NCBI GenBank assembly: GCA_902775135.1
Contig: CACYKY010000001.1
Span: 62,001-126,000, forward strand
DNA length: 64,000 bases
DNA from: an uncultured Bacteroidota bacterium
GTDB taxonomy: Bacteria; Bacteroidota; Bacteroidia; Bacteroidales; P3
Direction of reading: 5' to 3'
The position numbers and the translations under genes are program-made. Numbering within the stretch: the stretch's first letter is position 1; each line of letters opens with the position of its first letter. Positions 8,928 through 18,855 of this stretch are shown one piece after another. The notes below the pieces were generated by a model, which did no database searches, had not been told where the DNA came from, and saw only the letters and a program-made list of their open reading frames with translations.

Positions 8928-9356
8928 TTAGTTCAAGTTGAAGTTGATGGGTAGGTTGAACTGCACGCGCACCGGCTTGCCATCTTGGCGGCCGGGTTCC
9001 CACTTGGGCATCAGCTTCACCACACGCAGCGCTTCCGCGTCGAAAGCCGGATGCAGCTTGCGCACCACCTTGGCGTCGCTTACCGTGCCGTCCTTCTCGA
9101 TGACGAAGCTGACAAACACCTTGCCGCTGACGCAGTCGTCCGGGCCTCCGGGGTACTTGATGTTGGCCGCCAGAAACTGGTACAGAGCCTCCAGGCCGCC
9201 AGGGAACTCGGGGGCTTCCTCCACCACGGTGAATATCTTGCTTTCCTCCGTCTGCGCGCTGCTCTGCTGAGCGGCGGGAGCGGTCTTCTGTGGCGCCTGT
9301 GCTGCGGTCATGAGGCTCAGCGTCAGCGTTATGCTCAAAAATATGGCTTTTTTCAT
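8928..9356 (-). CDS. TonB C-terminal domain protein with cleavable signal peptide
   Basis: A 142-residue protein. Residues 1-20 look like a signal peptide (MKKAIFLSITLTLSLMTAAQ). A short Ala/Gln/Thr-rich linker (~20-38) follows, then a TonB C-terminal domain from about 45, with EAPEFPGG, LAANIKYP (the YP turn), GKVFVSFVIEKDGTV and LMPKWEPGRQDGKPV. True TonB has an uncleaved N-terminal anchor and a long Pro-rich spacer, both missing here. The protein may act as a free periplasmic TonB-like domain; classical TonB coupling to ExbB/ExbD is doubtful. The upstream leader contains a dyad and a shared motif (9378-9423). Confidence 0.85.
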   Translation of the reverse strand: MKKAIFLSITLTLSLMTAAQAPQKTAPAAQQSSAQTEESKIFTVVEEAPEFPGGLEALYQFLAANIKYPGGPDDCVSGKVFVSFVIEKDGTVSDAKVVRKLHPAFDAEALRVVKLMPKWEPGRQDGKPVRVQFNLPINFNLN

Positions 9357-9377
9357 ATCTGTCTTCTTTTTTCTTTT

Positions 9378-9423
9378 GTTAACGCATGTCTTCCGCTTTT
9401 ATTGTGTGCCGCATACAATAAAA
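9378..9423 (-). promoter_or_regulatory. Leader of the TonB-like gene: shared upstream motif plus 9-bp dyad
   Basis: A perfect 9-bp inverted repeat, TTTTATTGT at 9397-9405 and ACAATAAAA at 9415-9423, has a 9-base loop. The segment 9378-9413 also matches motifs upstream of tcdA and glyS: TAACGCA, exactly 13 bases, then TATTG (plus-strand reading). It starts 22 bases upstream of the TonB-like ATG. Confidence 0.45.
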
Positions 9424-9520
9424 TGGATTTCTGTCTGGTTCCTGTTTTTCGGGTAACGGAGATGAGGTACGTTTTTTGGGGTCGGATAATATTTTTTTGA
9501 GGATATTCGATTTTTTTTCG

Positions 9521-9528
9521 TATCTTTG
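9521..9528 (+). promoter_or_regulatory. Bacteroidota -7 promoter box for kdd
   Basis: TATCTTTG matches the TAnnTTTG consensus and is preceded by a T-run at 9511-9518. The kdd ATG is 64 bases downstream, leaving an AT-rich leader. Confidence 0.7.
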
Positions 9529-9592
9529 TACGTTCATCGTATGATGGAATTTTAGTTAAATTATTTATTAATCAATAAAATAACCTATTATT

Positions 9593-10666
9593 ATGCAGAA
9601 AAAAGGCAACAAGTACGGTACCCACCGCGTCATCGAGCCGAAGGGTGTTCTCCCTCAGCCCGCCAACAAGCTTGACAACAACATGGATGAGATCTACGAC
9701 AACGAGATTCTCATCGACGTTCAGACCCTGAACATCGACAGCGCCTCGTTCACCGACATCCACAACTATGCCAAGCAGCAGGCCGGCGAAGGCGCCAGCC
9801 AGGAGAAAATCATGGAAGAGGTGAAGAAGGAAATGCTCCTCAACGTCGAGCTCCAGGGCAAGCACCGCAACCGTCGCACCGGTTCTGGCGGCATGCTCCT
9901 CGGCAAGGTCGAGAAGATTGGCGATGCCCTGAAAGGCAAGATCGACCTCAAAGAGGGCGACCGTATCGCCACCCTCGTCAGCCTCTCGCTGACTCCCCTC
10001 CGCATCGACGAAATCCTCGAGATCCGTCCCGAGGTCGACCAGGTGGACATCAAAGGCAAGGCCATCCTCTTCGAGAGCGGCATCTATGCCAAGATCCCGA
10101 CCGACATGCCCGAGAAACTCGCCCTGAGCGCCCTCGACGTGGCCGGCGCTCCCGCCCAGACCGCCAAACTGTGCCAGTATGGCCAAACCGTAGTCATCCT
10201 CGGCGCCGGTGGCAAGAGCGGTATGCTCTGCTGCTATGAGGCCAAGAAGCGCGTCGGTGTCACCGGCAAGGTCATCGGCATCGCCAACAGCCCCAAGAGC
10301 ACCCAGCGCATCAAGGACCTCGGCTTCTGCGACATCGTGGAGTCCGCCGCCGGCATGACCCCCGTGCAGGTCTATGAGCTCGTCGAGCGCCTTACCAACG
10401 GCAAAATGGCCGACGTCACCATCAACTGCGTCAACGTCCCCGACCAGGAGATGACCGCTGTGCTCTGCACCAAGGACGACGGTATCGTCTACTTCTTCAG
10501 CATGGCCACCAGCTTCACCAAGGCCAGCCTCGGCGCCGAGGGTATCGGCAGCGACGTGAACATGATTATGGGCAACGGCTACACCAAGGGCCACGCCGAG
10601 TTCACGCTCCAGGAGCTCCGCGAGAGCCCCGAGCTGCGCAAGATCTTTGAAGAGCTCTATGCCTAA
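9593..10666 (+). CDS. kdd: L-erythro-3,5-diaminohexanoate dehydrogenase
   Basis: A 357-residue NAD-dependent enzyme that deaminates L-erythro-3,5-diaminohexanoate to 5-amino-3-oxohexanoate in lysine fermentation. The start KGNKYGTHRVIEPKGVLPQP and the Rossmann block VVILGAGGKSGMLCCYEAKK (residues ~200-220) are typical of the family. The gene has its own promoter and a downstream hairpin, so it is probably a single transcript. kamA, the first enzyme of the same pathway, is 2.3 kb downstream with unrelated genes between. kamDE, kce and kal are not in this window. Confidence 0.9.
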   Translation: MQKKGNKYGTHRVIEPKGVLPQPANKLDNNMDEIYDNEILIDVQTLNIDSASFTDIHNYAKQQAGEGASQEKIMEEVKKEMLLNVELQGKHRNRRTGSGGMLLGKVEKIGDALKGKIDLKEGDRIATLVSLSLTPLRIDEILEIRPEVDQVDIKGKAILFESGIYAKIPTDMPEKLALSALDVAGAPAQTAKLCQYGQTVVILGAGGKSGMLCCYEAKKRVGVTGKVIGIANSPKSTQRIKDLGFCDIVESAAGMTPVQVYELVERLTNGKMADVTINCVNVPDQEMTAVLCTKDDGIVYFFSMATSFTKASLGAEGIGSDVNMIMGNGYTKGHAEFTLQELRESPELRKIFEELYA

Positions 10667-10711
10667 TGTCAGAGGCGTCGGACATGTATCTCTTGTCCGG
10701 CCTGACCACAA

Positions 10712-10743
10712 AACCTGTCGGAGGGGAGACCTTCCGGCAGGTT
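10712..10743 (+). terminator. Terminator-like hairpin after kdd
   Basis: Arms AACCTGTCGGA and TTCCGGCAGGTT pair with a G-U and little else unpaired, around a short purine-rich loop. The following sequence is only weakly T-rich. Confidence 0.55.
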
Positions 10744-10768
10744 CTATGTAAAAAAACAGACGACGGTG

Positions 10769-11170
10769 ATGAACATGAAGTTGTATTGCCTTTTGATTGC
10801 TTGCGCTTTGGTGGTTGCCTGCTCCAAAGAGGAAAGTAGGGATTATCGCGACGCCTGGCTGGGTGAGTATGATTACATGTGCCATAAATATTCTTGGAAC
10901 CCAAGAGGGTCGGGACCGGAGTCTTATACAGACGGGACCTTGAGCGTAAATGCACATGAGGACAGTTGCATCAGAATGGCTCTTTCCGATGGGTCGATGA
11001 GTTGGCTGTGCAAGGTGGATACTGCCGGACAAATATCATTGGTTGGAAATGAATATCGTGCGTTTGCTGGCGTTTTCCTGTCATCGGACAGTTTGTATTT
11101 TCATTGCTCCAACTTCAGCCCCGGTGCAGGAACGGGTTGGGATTTCAGATGCAAAAAGGTTGAAAAATAA
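10769..11170 (+). CDS. Small predicted lipoprotein of unknown function
   Basis: A 133-residue protein. A GTG at 10766 is in frame, but the ATG at 10769 (or 10775) better places the signal sequence. A lipobox LVVAC puts the lipidated Cys near residue 18, followed by SKEES. The mature part is rich in Ser, Asp and aromatic residues and has no recognised domain. DAWLGEYDYMCHKYSW resembles the opening strand of small beta-sandwich or lipocalin-like lipoproteins, but this is only an impression. It follows kdd by 102 bases after a hairpin, so it may have its own promoter. Confidence 0.65.
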   Translation: MNMKLYCLLIACALVVACSKEESRDYRDAWLGEYDYMCHKYSWNPRGSGPESYTDGTLSVNAHEDSCIRMALSDGSMSWLCKVDTAGQISLVGNEYRAFAGVFLSSDSLYFHCSNFSPGAGTGWDFRCKKVEK

Positions 11171-11206
11171 CATTGTATAATATAAGTATCTTTAACATTC
11201 CTCTCT

Positions 11207-11965
11207 ATGGCAGAGAAACAAAAAAAACGTAGAATGATGGTCAACTGGTGGATACCGGTTGCTGTCAACACCATTGCATCGCTGTTGGCATTCTCGCTTT
11301 CACTGCTTGTCAACGAGCATTCGCGTACCGAAGCCAAGAAGGTTACGGCGTCGAACATCGCGCAGGTGACATTGAGCAATATCGACGAGGTGGCTAACAA
11401 TCTTGAGATTGTCACCACCTATTACGACGAATTCATAGACCTCCACAATACCATTCGCTCGTACAAGAACTACAAGGATGTGCCCGACTCCATCTGCAAA
11501 GAGTTTGTCGACTACGTGGAGGGCTGGGACATCTTCGCCATCAACAAGGCCCCTGAGCTGACCTTCTCCACCACCTTCGAACTGTGGGACTACCTCGAGA
11601 ACATTCCCCTCATACGCCGTATCGGCAACTGCTATGCCTACGAGAACGCCTTCCTGGAACTCTACAATCGCGACCAAGCCACCATTGTCCGTCTCACTTC
11701 TGAAGCGGGGCTCGAGAAAATCATCGACAAGCGTCAGAAAATGGCAACCCTCGTGAACAACGCTGCTTTTGTCAACTACATGAGCCGTGCCGACGCTATG
11801 TCTGCGGCCTACCACTCGTTGTTGGAGCGCATACGTCGTGCCAACAATCTGAACAAGGAGGATATGGGTGTTTCCGACGAGGATTTGCGCAATCTGGTGG
11901 CACCGAAGCACATGGCCGAGGATGCACACGAGGACTATCTCTTCGTAGTGGGTCCCGACATGTAG
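11207..11965 (+). CDS. Membrane-anchored protein of unknown function
   Basis: A 252-residue protein not recognised as any named family. The basic start MAEKQKKRRMM is followed by one hydrophobic helix (about 14-34, WWIPVAVNTIASLLAFSLSL), so it is likely a single-pass inner-membrane protein. The rest is mainly helical with acidic patches (about residues 45-250) and probably faces the periplasm. There is no Cys cluster, enzyme motif or repeat. It converges on tcdA with 22 bases between. The 36-base gap from the lipoprotein gene suggests these two are co-transcribed. Confidence 0.6.
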   Translation: MAEKQKKRRMMVNWWIPVAVNTIASLLAFSLSLLVNEHSRTEAKKVTASNIAQVTLSNIDEVANNLEIVTTYYDEFIDLHNTIRSYKNYKDVPDSICKEFVDYVEGWDIFAINKAPELTFSTTFELWDYLENIPLIRRIGNCYAYENAFLELYNRDQATIVRLTSEAGLEKIIDKRQKMATLVNNAAFVNYMSRADAMSAAYHSLLERIRRANNLNKEDMGVSDEDLRNLVAPKHMAEDAHEDYLFVVGPDM

Positions 11966-11987
11966 GCGGCTTTGGCGCCGTATGCGT

Positions 11988-12794
11988 TTAGCAGCGGTAG
12001 AGGTCTTGGATGATAAGGCCTGCGAGGGTGAAGCCGAAAATGGCTGTGATGTGCGACATGGAGCCGTTGATTTGGGCCTTGGATGTGCACCACTCGTGGT
12101 TCAGCAGGTCGGCGCGGCCGTCGCCCGACGAGGATTTGGGACACATGCAGGCGTCGGTGCCGCAGGTTCGGGCCTGTCCCAGGTTGGGCAGCACCTCGGG
12201 TCCCCACACACATTGGAATTTCCTTTCCGGAAAACGTTTCTGCTTGCGCATGCGGCGTCTCAGGGTGGCCGCCAACGGGCACCCGTCGATTTTCCAGAAT
12301 TCGCTCACATGCACCTTCGTGGGGTCCATCTTCAGGGCGGCACCCATGGAGGAGAGGAACATGGGCCCCTCTTTCTTCGTGCAGCGCAGTATGAGTTCCA
12401 TCTTGTCTTTCAGGCTATCAATGGCATCGACGATGTAGTCGTACTGCTCCAATTGGAAACTCTCGGCGGTATCGGCGGAGAATATTTCCTGTATGGGGTT
12501 GATGTCGGCGGCGGGGTTGATGTCGAGCAGGCGCTCCTTGAGGGCGTCGACTTTAACGCGGCCCACGGTGCTTGTGGTAGCCATCGCTTGGCGGTTGACA
12601 TTGGTGATGCACACACGGTCGGAATCCACGATGGTGAGGTCTCGGATGCCGCTGCGCACCAGGCTCTCGGCGCACCATGAACCTACGCCGCCCACGCCGA
12701 AGACGATGACCCTGGCGGTGGCGATGCGCTCCATAGCGGCGTCGCCCACCAGCAGCGCCGTGCGGTTCAAGATGGCTTTCTCAACAGTTCTCAT
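11988..12794 (-). CDS. tcdA: tRNA threonylcarbamoyladenosine dehydratase (TcdA, ThiF/E1-like)
   Basis: A 268-residue E1-like enzyme that uses ATP to cyclise t6A37 to ct6A. Visible are the Rossmann loop VIVFGVGGVGSWCAESLVRSG, LTIVDSDRVCITNVNRQ (adenylation-site Asp, Asn and Arg), and DYIVDAIDSLKDKM. The C-terminal region contains FPERKFQCVWG and ends in helices. It is about the normal length. It lies alone on the minus strand between plus-strand genes; its upstream region shares a spaced motif with the TonB-like and glyS genes. Confidence 0.92.
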   Translation of the reverse strand: MRTVEKAILNRTALLVGDAAMERIATARVIVFGVGGVGSWCAESLVRSGIRDLTIVDSDRVCITNVNRQAMATTSTVGRVKVDALKERLLDINPAADINPIQEIFSADTAESFQLEQYDYIVDAIDSLKDKMELILRCTKKEGPMFLSSMGAALKMDPTKVHVSEFWKIDGCPLAATLRRRMRKQKRFPERKFQCVWGPEVLPNLGQARTCGTDACMCPKSSSGDGRADLLNHEWCTSKAQINGSMSHITAIFGFTLAGLIIQDLYRC

Positions 12795-12810
12795 TGAATG
12801 CTGTTTTGGA

Positions 12811-12848
12811 CATGTAACGCAACGACTGCTTTTTTATTGCATGCCTCG
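12811..12848 (-). promoter_or_regulatory. Shared upstream motif, copy before tcdA
   Basis: In plus-strand reading TAACGCA and TATTG are separated by exactly 13 bases, as before the TonB-like gene and glyS. It ends 17 bases before the tcdA start codon. The function is unknown. Confidence 0.4.
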
Positions 12849-12907
12849 TGAAGACAATTATTGACCAGCGGTGGAAAAAAACATTTGGCCATGTCGGCCT
12901 TATTTTG

Positions 12908-12915
12908 TATCTTTG
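12908..12915 (+). promoter_or_regulatory. Bacteroidota -7 promoter box for kamA
   Basis: TATCTTTG matches TAnnTTTG exactly, 67 bases upstream of the kamA ATG. Confidence 0.7.
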
Positions 12916-12982
12916 CATCGACTATATTGGCTTGCGAAACTATTATAGTGCTGATATTTAAGAAGAAATAAATATATATATT

Positions 12983-14233
12983 ATGAAAGTAAACCGCAGA
13001 AAAGAACTGTTCCCCAACGTCAGCGACGAGCAGTGGAACGACTGGAAATGGCAGGTGAAGAACCGCATCGAGACCTACGAGGATCTGAGCAAGTATTTCT
13101 CCTTCGCTCCCGAAGAGGCTGAGGGCATCAAGAAGGCTCTGGCCAAATTCCGTATGGCCATCACGCCCTACTACCTCTCCCTCATCGATCCCAACGATCC
13201 CTACGACCCCATCCGTCGCCAGGCTATCCCCGCCGGCCCCGAGTGCAACATCGCTCCCGCCGACCTCAACGATCCCCTGCATGAGGACGAGGATTCTCCC
13301 GCTCCCGGCCTGACCCACCGCTATCCGGACCGTGTGCTGTTCCTCATCACCGATATGTGCTCCATGTACTGCCGCCATTGCACTCGCCGTCGTTTCGCCG
13401 GCCAGAAGGACGACGAGTCCCCCAGCGAGCGCATCGAGAAGTGCCTGGCCTACATCGAGAAGACCCCTCAGGTGCGCGACGTGCTGCTCTCCGGCGGCGA
13501 CGCACTCATGGTCAGCGACCAGAAACTGGAGTACATCATCCAGCGCCTGCGCAAGATTCCCCACGTCGAAATCGTCCGCATCGGCAGCCGCACTCCCGTG
13601 GTGTGCCCCCAGCGCATCACCCCCGAGCTGTGCGACATGCTGAAGAAATATCACCCCATCTGGCTCAACACCCACTTCAACCATCCCAATGAGTTCACCC
13701 CCGAGGCAGAGCAGGCACTCGCCCGCCTGGCCAACGCCGGTATCCCCCTGGGCAACCAGACCGTCCTGCTGCGTGGCGTGAACGACTGCGTGCACGTGAT
13801 GAAGAAACTCATGCACGAGCTCGTGCGCAACCGCGTGCGTCCTTACTATATCTACCAGTGCGACCTCTCCATGGGTCTCGAACACTTCCGTACCCCCGTC
13901 AGCAAGGGTATCGAGATTATCGAGAATCTCCGCGGCCATACCTCCGGCTACGCTGTGCCCACCTTCGTGGTCGACGCTCCCGGCGGCGGCGGCAAGACTC
14001 CCGTCATGCCCCAGTATGTCATCTCTCAGAGTCCCGACAAGGTCATCCTGCGCAACTTCGAAGGTGTCATCACCACCTACACCGAGCCGCGCGAATATCA
14101 CGAGGAGTGCCACTGCGAGGCCTGCGAGGCCAAGCGCCGCGTGGACGAGGGTGTCGCCTCCCTGCTCGAAACCGACCGCATGGCCCTCGAGCCCAGCCAC
14201 CTCATGCGCCACGAGAGAAACAAGAAAAATTGA
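12983..14233 (+). CDS. kamA: L-lysine 2,3-aminomutase (radical SAM, PLP)
   Basis: A 416-residue enzyme converting L-lysine to L-beta-lysine. The radical-SAM cluster motif CSMYCRHC lies at about residues 126-133. The PLP lysine is in PGGGGK near residue 338, and YYIYQCDLSMGLEHFRT supplies substrate-binding residues. The length equals that of the well-studied clostridial enzyme, which supports a catabolic aminomutase rather than the shorter EF-P-modifying EpmB. It has its own promoter and a strong hairpin immediately after the stop. Pathway partner kdd is 2.3 kb upstream. Confidence 0.94.
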   Translation: MKVNRRKELFPNVSDEQWNDWKWQVKNRIETYEDLSKYFSFAPEEAEGIKKALAKFRMAITPYYLSLIDPNDPYDPIRRQAIPAGPECNIAPADLNDPLHEDEDSPAPGLTHRYPDRVLFLITDMCSMYCRHCTRRRFAGQKDDESPSERIEKCLAYIEKTPQVRDVLLSGGDALMVSDQKLEYIIQRLRKIPHVEIVRIGSRTPVVCPQRITPELCDMLKKYHPIWLNTHFNHPNEFTPEAEQALARLANAGIPLGNQTVLLRGVNDCVHVMKKLMHELVRNRVRPYYIYQCDLSMGLEHFRTPVSKGIEIIENLRGHTSGYAVPTFVVDAPGGGGKTPVMPQYVISQSPDKVILRNFEGVITTYTEPREYHEECHCEACEAKRRVDEGVASLLETDRMALEPSHLMRHERNKKN

Positions 14234-14243
14234 AAATTGAGAA

Positions 14244-15314
14244 GTGAAAATTGAAATTTTCAGAGGAAATCGAAAATTATGGCGTATAGTTTTATGCGCC
14301 ATAATTTTCAATTTTCAATTTTCAATTTTCAATTCGGCTAACGCCCAGATAGCAGGCCTCAACACCTTGACGGTGCTGGACCTCAATACGCAGGCGCGCA
14401 CCTCGGGTTTGGGATTGGACTACCTTTCTCTCTTCGGCGACGACCCCACCATTGCTCTCGACAATCCCTCGCTCCTTCGGCGCGAGATGGCCGGTGTGGG
14501 CTCGCTGAGTTTTGTCTCCCTCTTCCAAGGGAGCATGATGGGCTCGCTGTCCTATGCCCACGACTTTGGCCGCATCGGTACGGTGATGTTCGCCTTCCGC
14601 TTCAATAACTATGGCTCCTTCGACGGCTACGACGAGGAGGAGATGCCCACGGGTAGTTTCGCTGCCGCCGACTATGCGTTGACGGTGGGGTGGGGTATGT
14701 GGATCGACAGCAACTTCTCTATCGGTACCACGCTGAAGCCTATCCTTTCACGCTACGACAGCTATACGGCTCTGGCGCTGGCCATCGACCTCGCGGGCAG
14801 CTATGTCAGCGACGACCGCGCTTTCGCAGCTACGGTGATGGCCCGCAATATCGGCGCCCAGATGATGACCTTCGACGAGGCGGTGGAGACGCTGCCTTTT
14901 GAACTCTCGGCCGAGGTGTCCTACAAGCTCTCCAAAGCGCCCTTCCGCTTCTTCTTTGCCGCCAACGAGCTGCAGCGCTGGAACCTACGCTACGAGGATC
15001 CACTCAGCCCTACCACCGAGACCGACCCCTTCACCGGCGAGGTCACCAAGGAGGGGTGGCTTGCAGGCTTTGCGGACAACCTGCTGCGTCACGCGCAGGT
15101 GGGTGTCGAGATTAACATCAGCAAGGCGCTCTTAGCCCGCGTGGGCTACAGCTACCGCCAGAGTGCCGAGATGCGCGGCCTCGAGGGACTCAACATGAGC
15201 GGCTTCTCCTTCGGTATCGGTATCCACACCAAGCGTTTCGATTTTGCCTATTCGCGCCGCAACTATCACCTCTCGCAGGCTCCCGATTTCTTTACCCTCA
15301 GTTATAGATTCTAA
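14244..15314 (+). CDS. porQ: Type IX secretion system protein PorQ
   Basis: A 356-residue predicted outer-membrane beta-barrel protein required for T9SS function in relatives. After the signal region (cleavage probably after NSANAQ, about residue 35), GLNTLTVLDLNTQARTSGLG, DDPTIALDNPSLL, SYAHDFGRIGTVMFAFRF and the closing FDFAYSRRNYHLSQAPDFF match the PorQ/PorV-like family. The start is uncertain: the only in-frame start after the preceding stop is GTG at 14244, and the leader is partly encoded by the heptamer tract and a hairpin. A T9SS cargo protein is encoded at 24562-25974. Confidence 0.85.
   Translation: MKIEIFRGNRKLWRIVLCAIIFNFQFSIFNSANAQIAGLNTLTVLDLNTQARTSGLGLDYLSLFGDDPTIALDNPSLLRREMAGVGSLSFVSLFQGSMMGSLSYAHDFGRIGTVMFAFRFNNYGSFDGYDEEEMPTGSFAAADYALTVGWGMWIDSNFSIGTTLKPILSRYDSYTALALAIDLAGSYVSDDRAFAATVMARNIGAQMMTFDEAVETLPFELSAEVSYKLSKAPFRFFFAANELQRWNLRYEDPLSPTTETDPFTGEVTKEGWLAGFADNLLRHAQVGVEINISKALLARVGYSYRQSAEMRGLEGLNMSGFSFGIGIHTKRFDFAYSRRNYHLSQAPDFFTLSYRF
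14272..14309 (+). terminator. 13-bp hairpin between kamA and porQ coding sequence
   Basis: Perfect 13-bp arms GAAAATTATGGCG (14272-14284) and CGCCATAATTTTC (14297-14309) around a 12-base loop lie 39 bases after the kamA stop, followed by a T-rich heptamer tract. It resembles a kamA terminator, yet lies inside the only open frame for the N-terminus of porQ. Confidence 0.6.
14303..14335 (+). repeat. Heptamer tandem repeat (AATTTTC)n at the porQ 5' end
   Basis: Four copies of a 7-bp unit AATTTTC run through the part of porQ that encodes the hydrophobic stretch of its signal peptide (FNFQFSIFNS). The same tract, one unit shorter, occurs inside the ATP-grasp-like gene at 29461-29486. Confidence 0.85.
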
Positions 15315-15317
15315 AGA

Positions 15318-16271
15318 ATGAAACTGCGTTTTATCGTTTCCAATCAGACCAATCCCTACTGGAACATTGCGGTCGAGAACTACCTTGTCTCCTTGCCCGA
15401 AACAGAGGTGGTGACTCTCTATCTCTGGAAGAACCGCCGCACCGTTGTGATAGGACAGAACCAGAATCCCTTCAGCGAGTGCAACGTGGAGGCCCTTGAG
15501 GCCGATGGCGGCTATCTCATGCGTCGCCGCACCGGCGGCGGTGCCGTCTATCACGACGACGGCAACATCAATTTCTCCTTCGTCGCCCCCAAGGCGCTCT
15601 ACGACCAAGGTCGCCAGTTCCGCGTCATCCAGCGCGCCGTCGCCTCCTTCGGCATCGAGGCTGAACTTTCCGGCAGAAATGACATCCTTACCGAGGGCCG
15701 CAAGTTCAGCGGCAACGCTTTCAGTAAAGGCAAATACCAGGATTTGCATCACGGCACCATCCTCATCAAGGGCAATATGGAGGACCTTCAGCGTTACCTC
15801 AAGCCCAAGCCCGCCAAGTTGCAGAAGCATGGGGTGGCCTCGGTGAAGAGCCGTGTGGTCAATCTCTCGGAACTGAACCCCGCTATTACTTCCGAAAGCA
15901 TCGTGCCCCGCTTGCGCGAGGCTTTCGAGGCGGAATATGGCGGCACAGCGATGGAACTTGCTTTCGACGAGACCATTGTGCGCCCCGAAGTGAAAGCTTT
16001 ATACGAGGAGTTTGCCTCTCCCGAATGGCGCTACGGCCGCTGGCGCTCCTTCACCGCCCAGCGCAGCGCCCAGTTCGATTGGGGTGGCGTGGATATCGCA
16101 CTCACCGTCGACGAGGCACGCGGCATCATCACCGATGTCCAGATAGCCTCCGACGCCCTCGACCTCGCAGCCCTCGACCTTGCGCGCACCCTCCTCTTCG
16201 GCGCATCAACCTCCGTCGCTCCTCAGAGCGATAACCCCATCTTGAAAGATATCTTTTCGATTTTATACTAG
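15318..16271 (+). CDS. lplA: Lipoate-protein ligase
   Basis: A 317-residue enzyme attaching lipoate, through lipoyl-AMP, to E2 or GcvH proteins. The catalytic domain shows NPYWNIAVENYL, VVIGQNQNPFSECN, MRRRTGGGAVYHDDGNINFSF, which is the lipoate/ATP-binding loop, and KFSGNAFSKGKYQDLHHGTIL. A C-terminal accessory domain (~residues 235-317) follows, beginning WRYGRWRSFTAQRSAQFDW. It starts 4 bases after porQ, so the two are likely co-transcribed although functionally unrelated. Confidence 0.94.
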   Translation: MKLRFIVSNQTNPYWNIAVENYLVSLPETEVVTLYLWKNRRTVVIGQNQNPFSECNVEALEADGGYLMRRRTGGGAVYHDDGNINFSFVAPKALYDQGRQFRVIQRAVASFGIEAELSGRNDILTEGRKFSGNAFSKGKYQDLHHGTILIKGNMEDLQRYLKPKPAKLQKHGVASVKSRVVNLSELNPAITSESIVPRLREAFEAEYGGTAMELAFDETIVRPEVKALYEEFASPEWRYGRWRSFTAQRSAQFDWGGVDIALTVDEARGIITDVQIASDALDLAALDLARTLLFGASTSVAPQSDNPILKDIFSILY

Positions 16272-16307
16272 TTGCTTGTCAAAAACATCAACCGCTACCC
16301 CGTCTAT

Positions 16308-17165
16308 CTATTGTTTCCTACGGTATAGTTCGAGGGTTTGTCGTGTACGGTTCCGCCCGATGATGATGAGCCGTTCCGATTTGTCGTAGTCCATTCCGCT
16401 TAGGCTGTTCATCTGGATATCCACCAGTATGTCGGGGTTCGTCAGCTCAATCATCAGCTTCGAATTCTGGCGTATCATCAGCGAGCTGGCACGTGTCAGG
16501 AGTGTAACATAGTTGGGTGTCCGGGAGTCGGGTGCCATCCTTTTCAGGGGGTTGAGGCTGCGTCTGTTCCTCGTGGCAATCTTCAGCTGAGCCTGTCGTT
16601 GTCCTTCGTAGTCGTGGCCACTCACGTCCACTCCCACCAGCAGGTCTCCCTCATGGCGTACCACCCGGTTCAATGGGAGGGGGTTGGTCACGCCGCCGTC
16701 AATCAGGATGCGTCCGTCGGGTCGTATGGGATTGAGGAAACCGGGCAAAGAGATGGAGGCCCGGATGGCATTCAGCAGGCTCCCTTCGCGAAACACCACC
16801 TCTTCGCCAAGCTCCCAGTCGGTCGACACGGCACAGAAGGGGATGGGCAAGTCCTCGATGTTTACGTCTGGCACAATCTCTTTCAGGGTTTCCATCATCT
16901 TGTTTCCTTTTATCAGATGATTGATGCTGAAAGAGATATCAATCATGTTCATCAATGTCCACTTGTCCACGCTTTTCATCCATTCGCGGAAATTCTTCAG
17001 TTGTCCTGCTGCGTAGATTCCCCCGATAAGGGCGCCCATAGAACAGCCTGCCACCGATCGGATATGGTAGCCTTGGGCTTCCAGTTCCTCTATGGCTCCT
17101 ATGTGTGACAACCCTCGGGCTCCACCGCTGGAAAGCACTAGTGCAATGTCTTTCTTGTCTATCAT
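16308..17165 (-). CDS. Patatin-like phospholipase (RssA/NTE type)
   Basis: A 285-residue Ser-Asp dyad hydrolase. The oxyanion loop is VLSSGGARGLSHIGAI, the nucleophile elbow GCSMG lies near residue 41, and the catalytic Asp is in LIDGGVTNPLPLN near residue 154. No signal peptide is seen, so it is probably cytoplasmic or membrane-associated, acting on phospholipids or acyl esters. The family's cellular role is usually unknown. It converges on lplA with a 36-base gap. Upstream, 88 bases before its start, is the glyS terminator. Confidence 0.9.
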   Translation of the reverse strand: MIDKKDIALVLSSGGARGLSHIGAIEELEAQGYHIRSVAGCSMGALIGGIYAAGQLKNFREWMKSVDKWTLMNMIDISFSINHLIKGNKMMETLKEIVPDVNIEDLPIPFCAVSTDWELGEEVVFREGSLLNAIRASISLPGFLNPIRPDGRILIDGGVTNPLPLNRVVRHEGDLLVGVDVSGHDYEGQRQAQLKIATRNRRSLNPLKRMAPDSRTPNYVTLLTRASSLMIRQNSKLMIELTNPDILVDIQMNSLSGMDYDKSERLIIIGRNRTRQTLELYRRKQ

Positions 17166-17252
17166 TATGTGACTATAACGTTAACACATGATTTTTATTA
17201 TGCTGCTTTTTGTTTGTCTGCGGTTGCGGATAGGCGTAAGCCCCCCCAAAAA

Positions 17253-17280
17253 AAAGCCGAGACCAATAAGTCTCGGCTTT
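17253..17280 (-). terminator. Rho-independent terminator of glyS
   Basis: An 11-bp perfect stem (AAAGCCGAGAC / GTCTCGGCTTT) has a 6-base loop. Read on the minus strand it is followed by a long T-run, as expected just after the glyS stop; T-rich sequence on the plus side makes it potentially bidirectional. Confidence 0.88.
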
Positions 17281-17302
17281 CATTTTTTTTGATATATATT
17301 CA

Positions 17303-18817
<1,515 letters not shown>

Positions 18818-18855
18818 ATCGTATATTTTATATTATTTCATAATTTTTATAAAAA

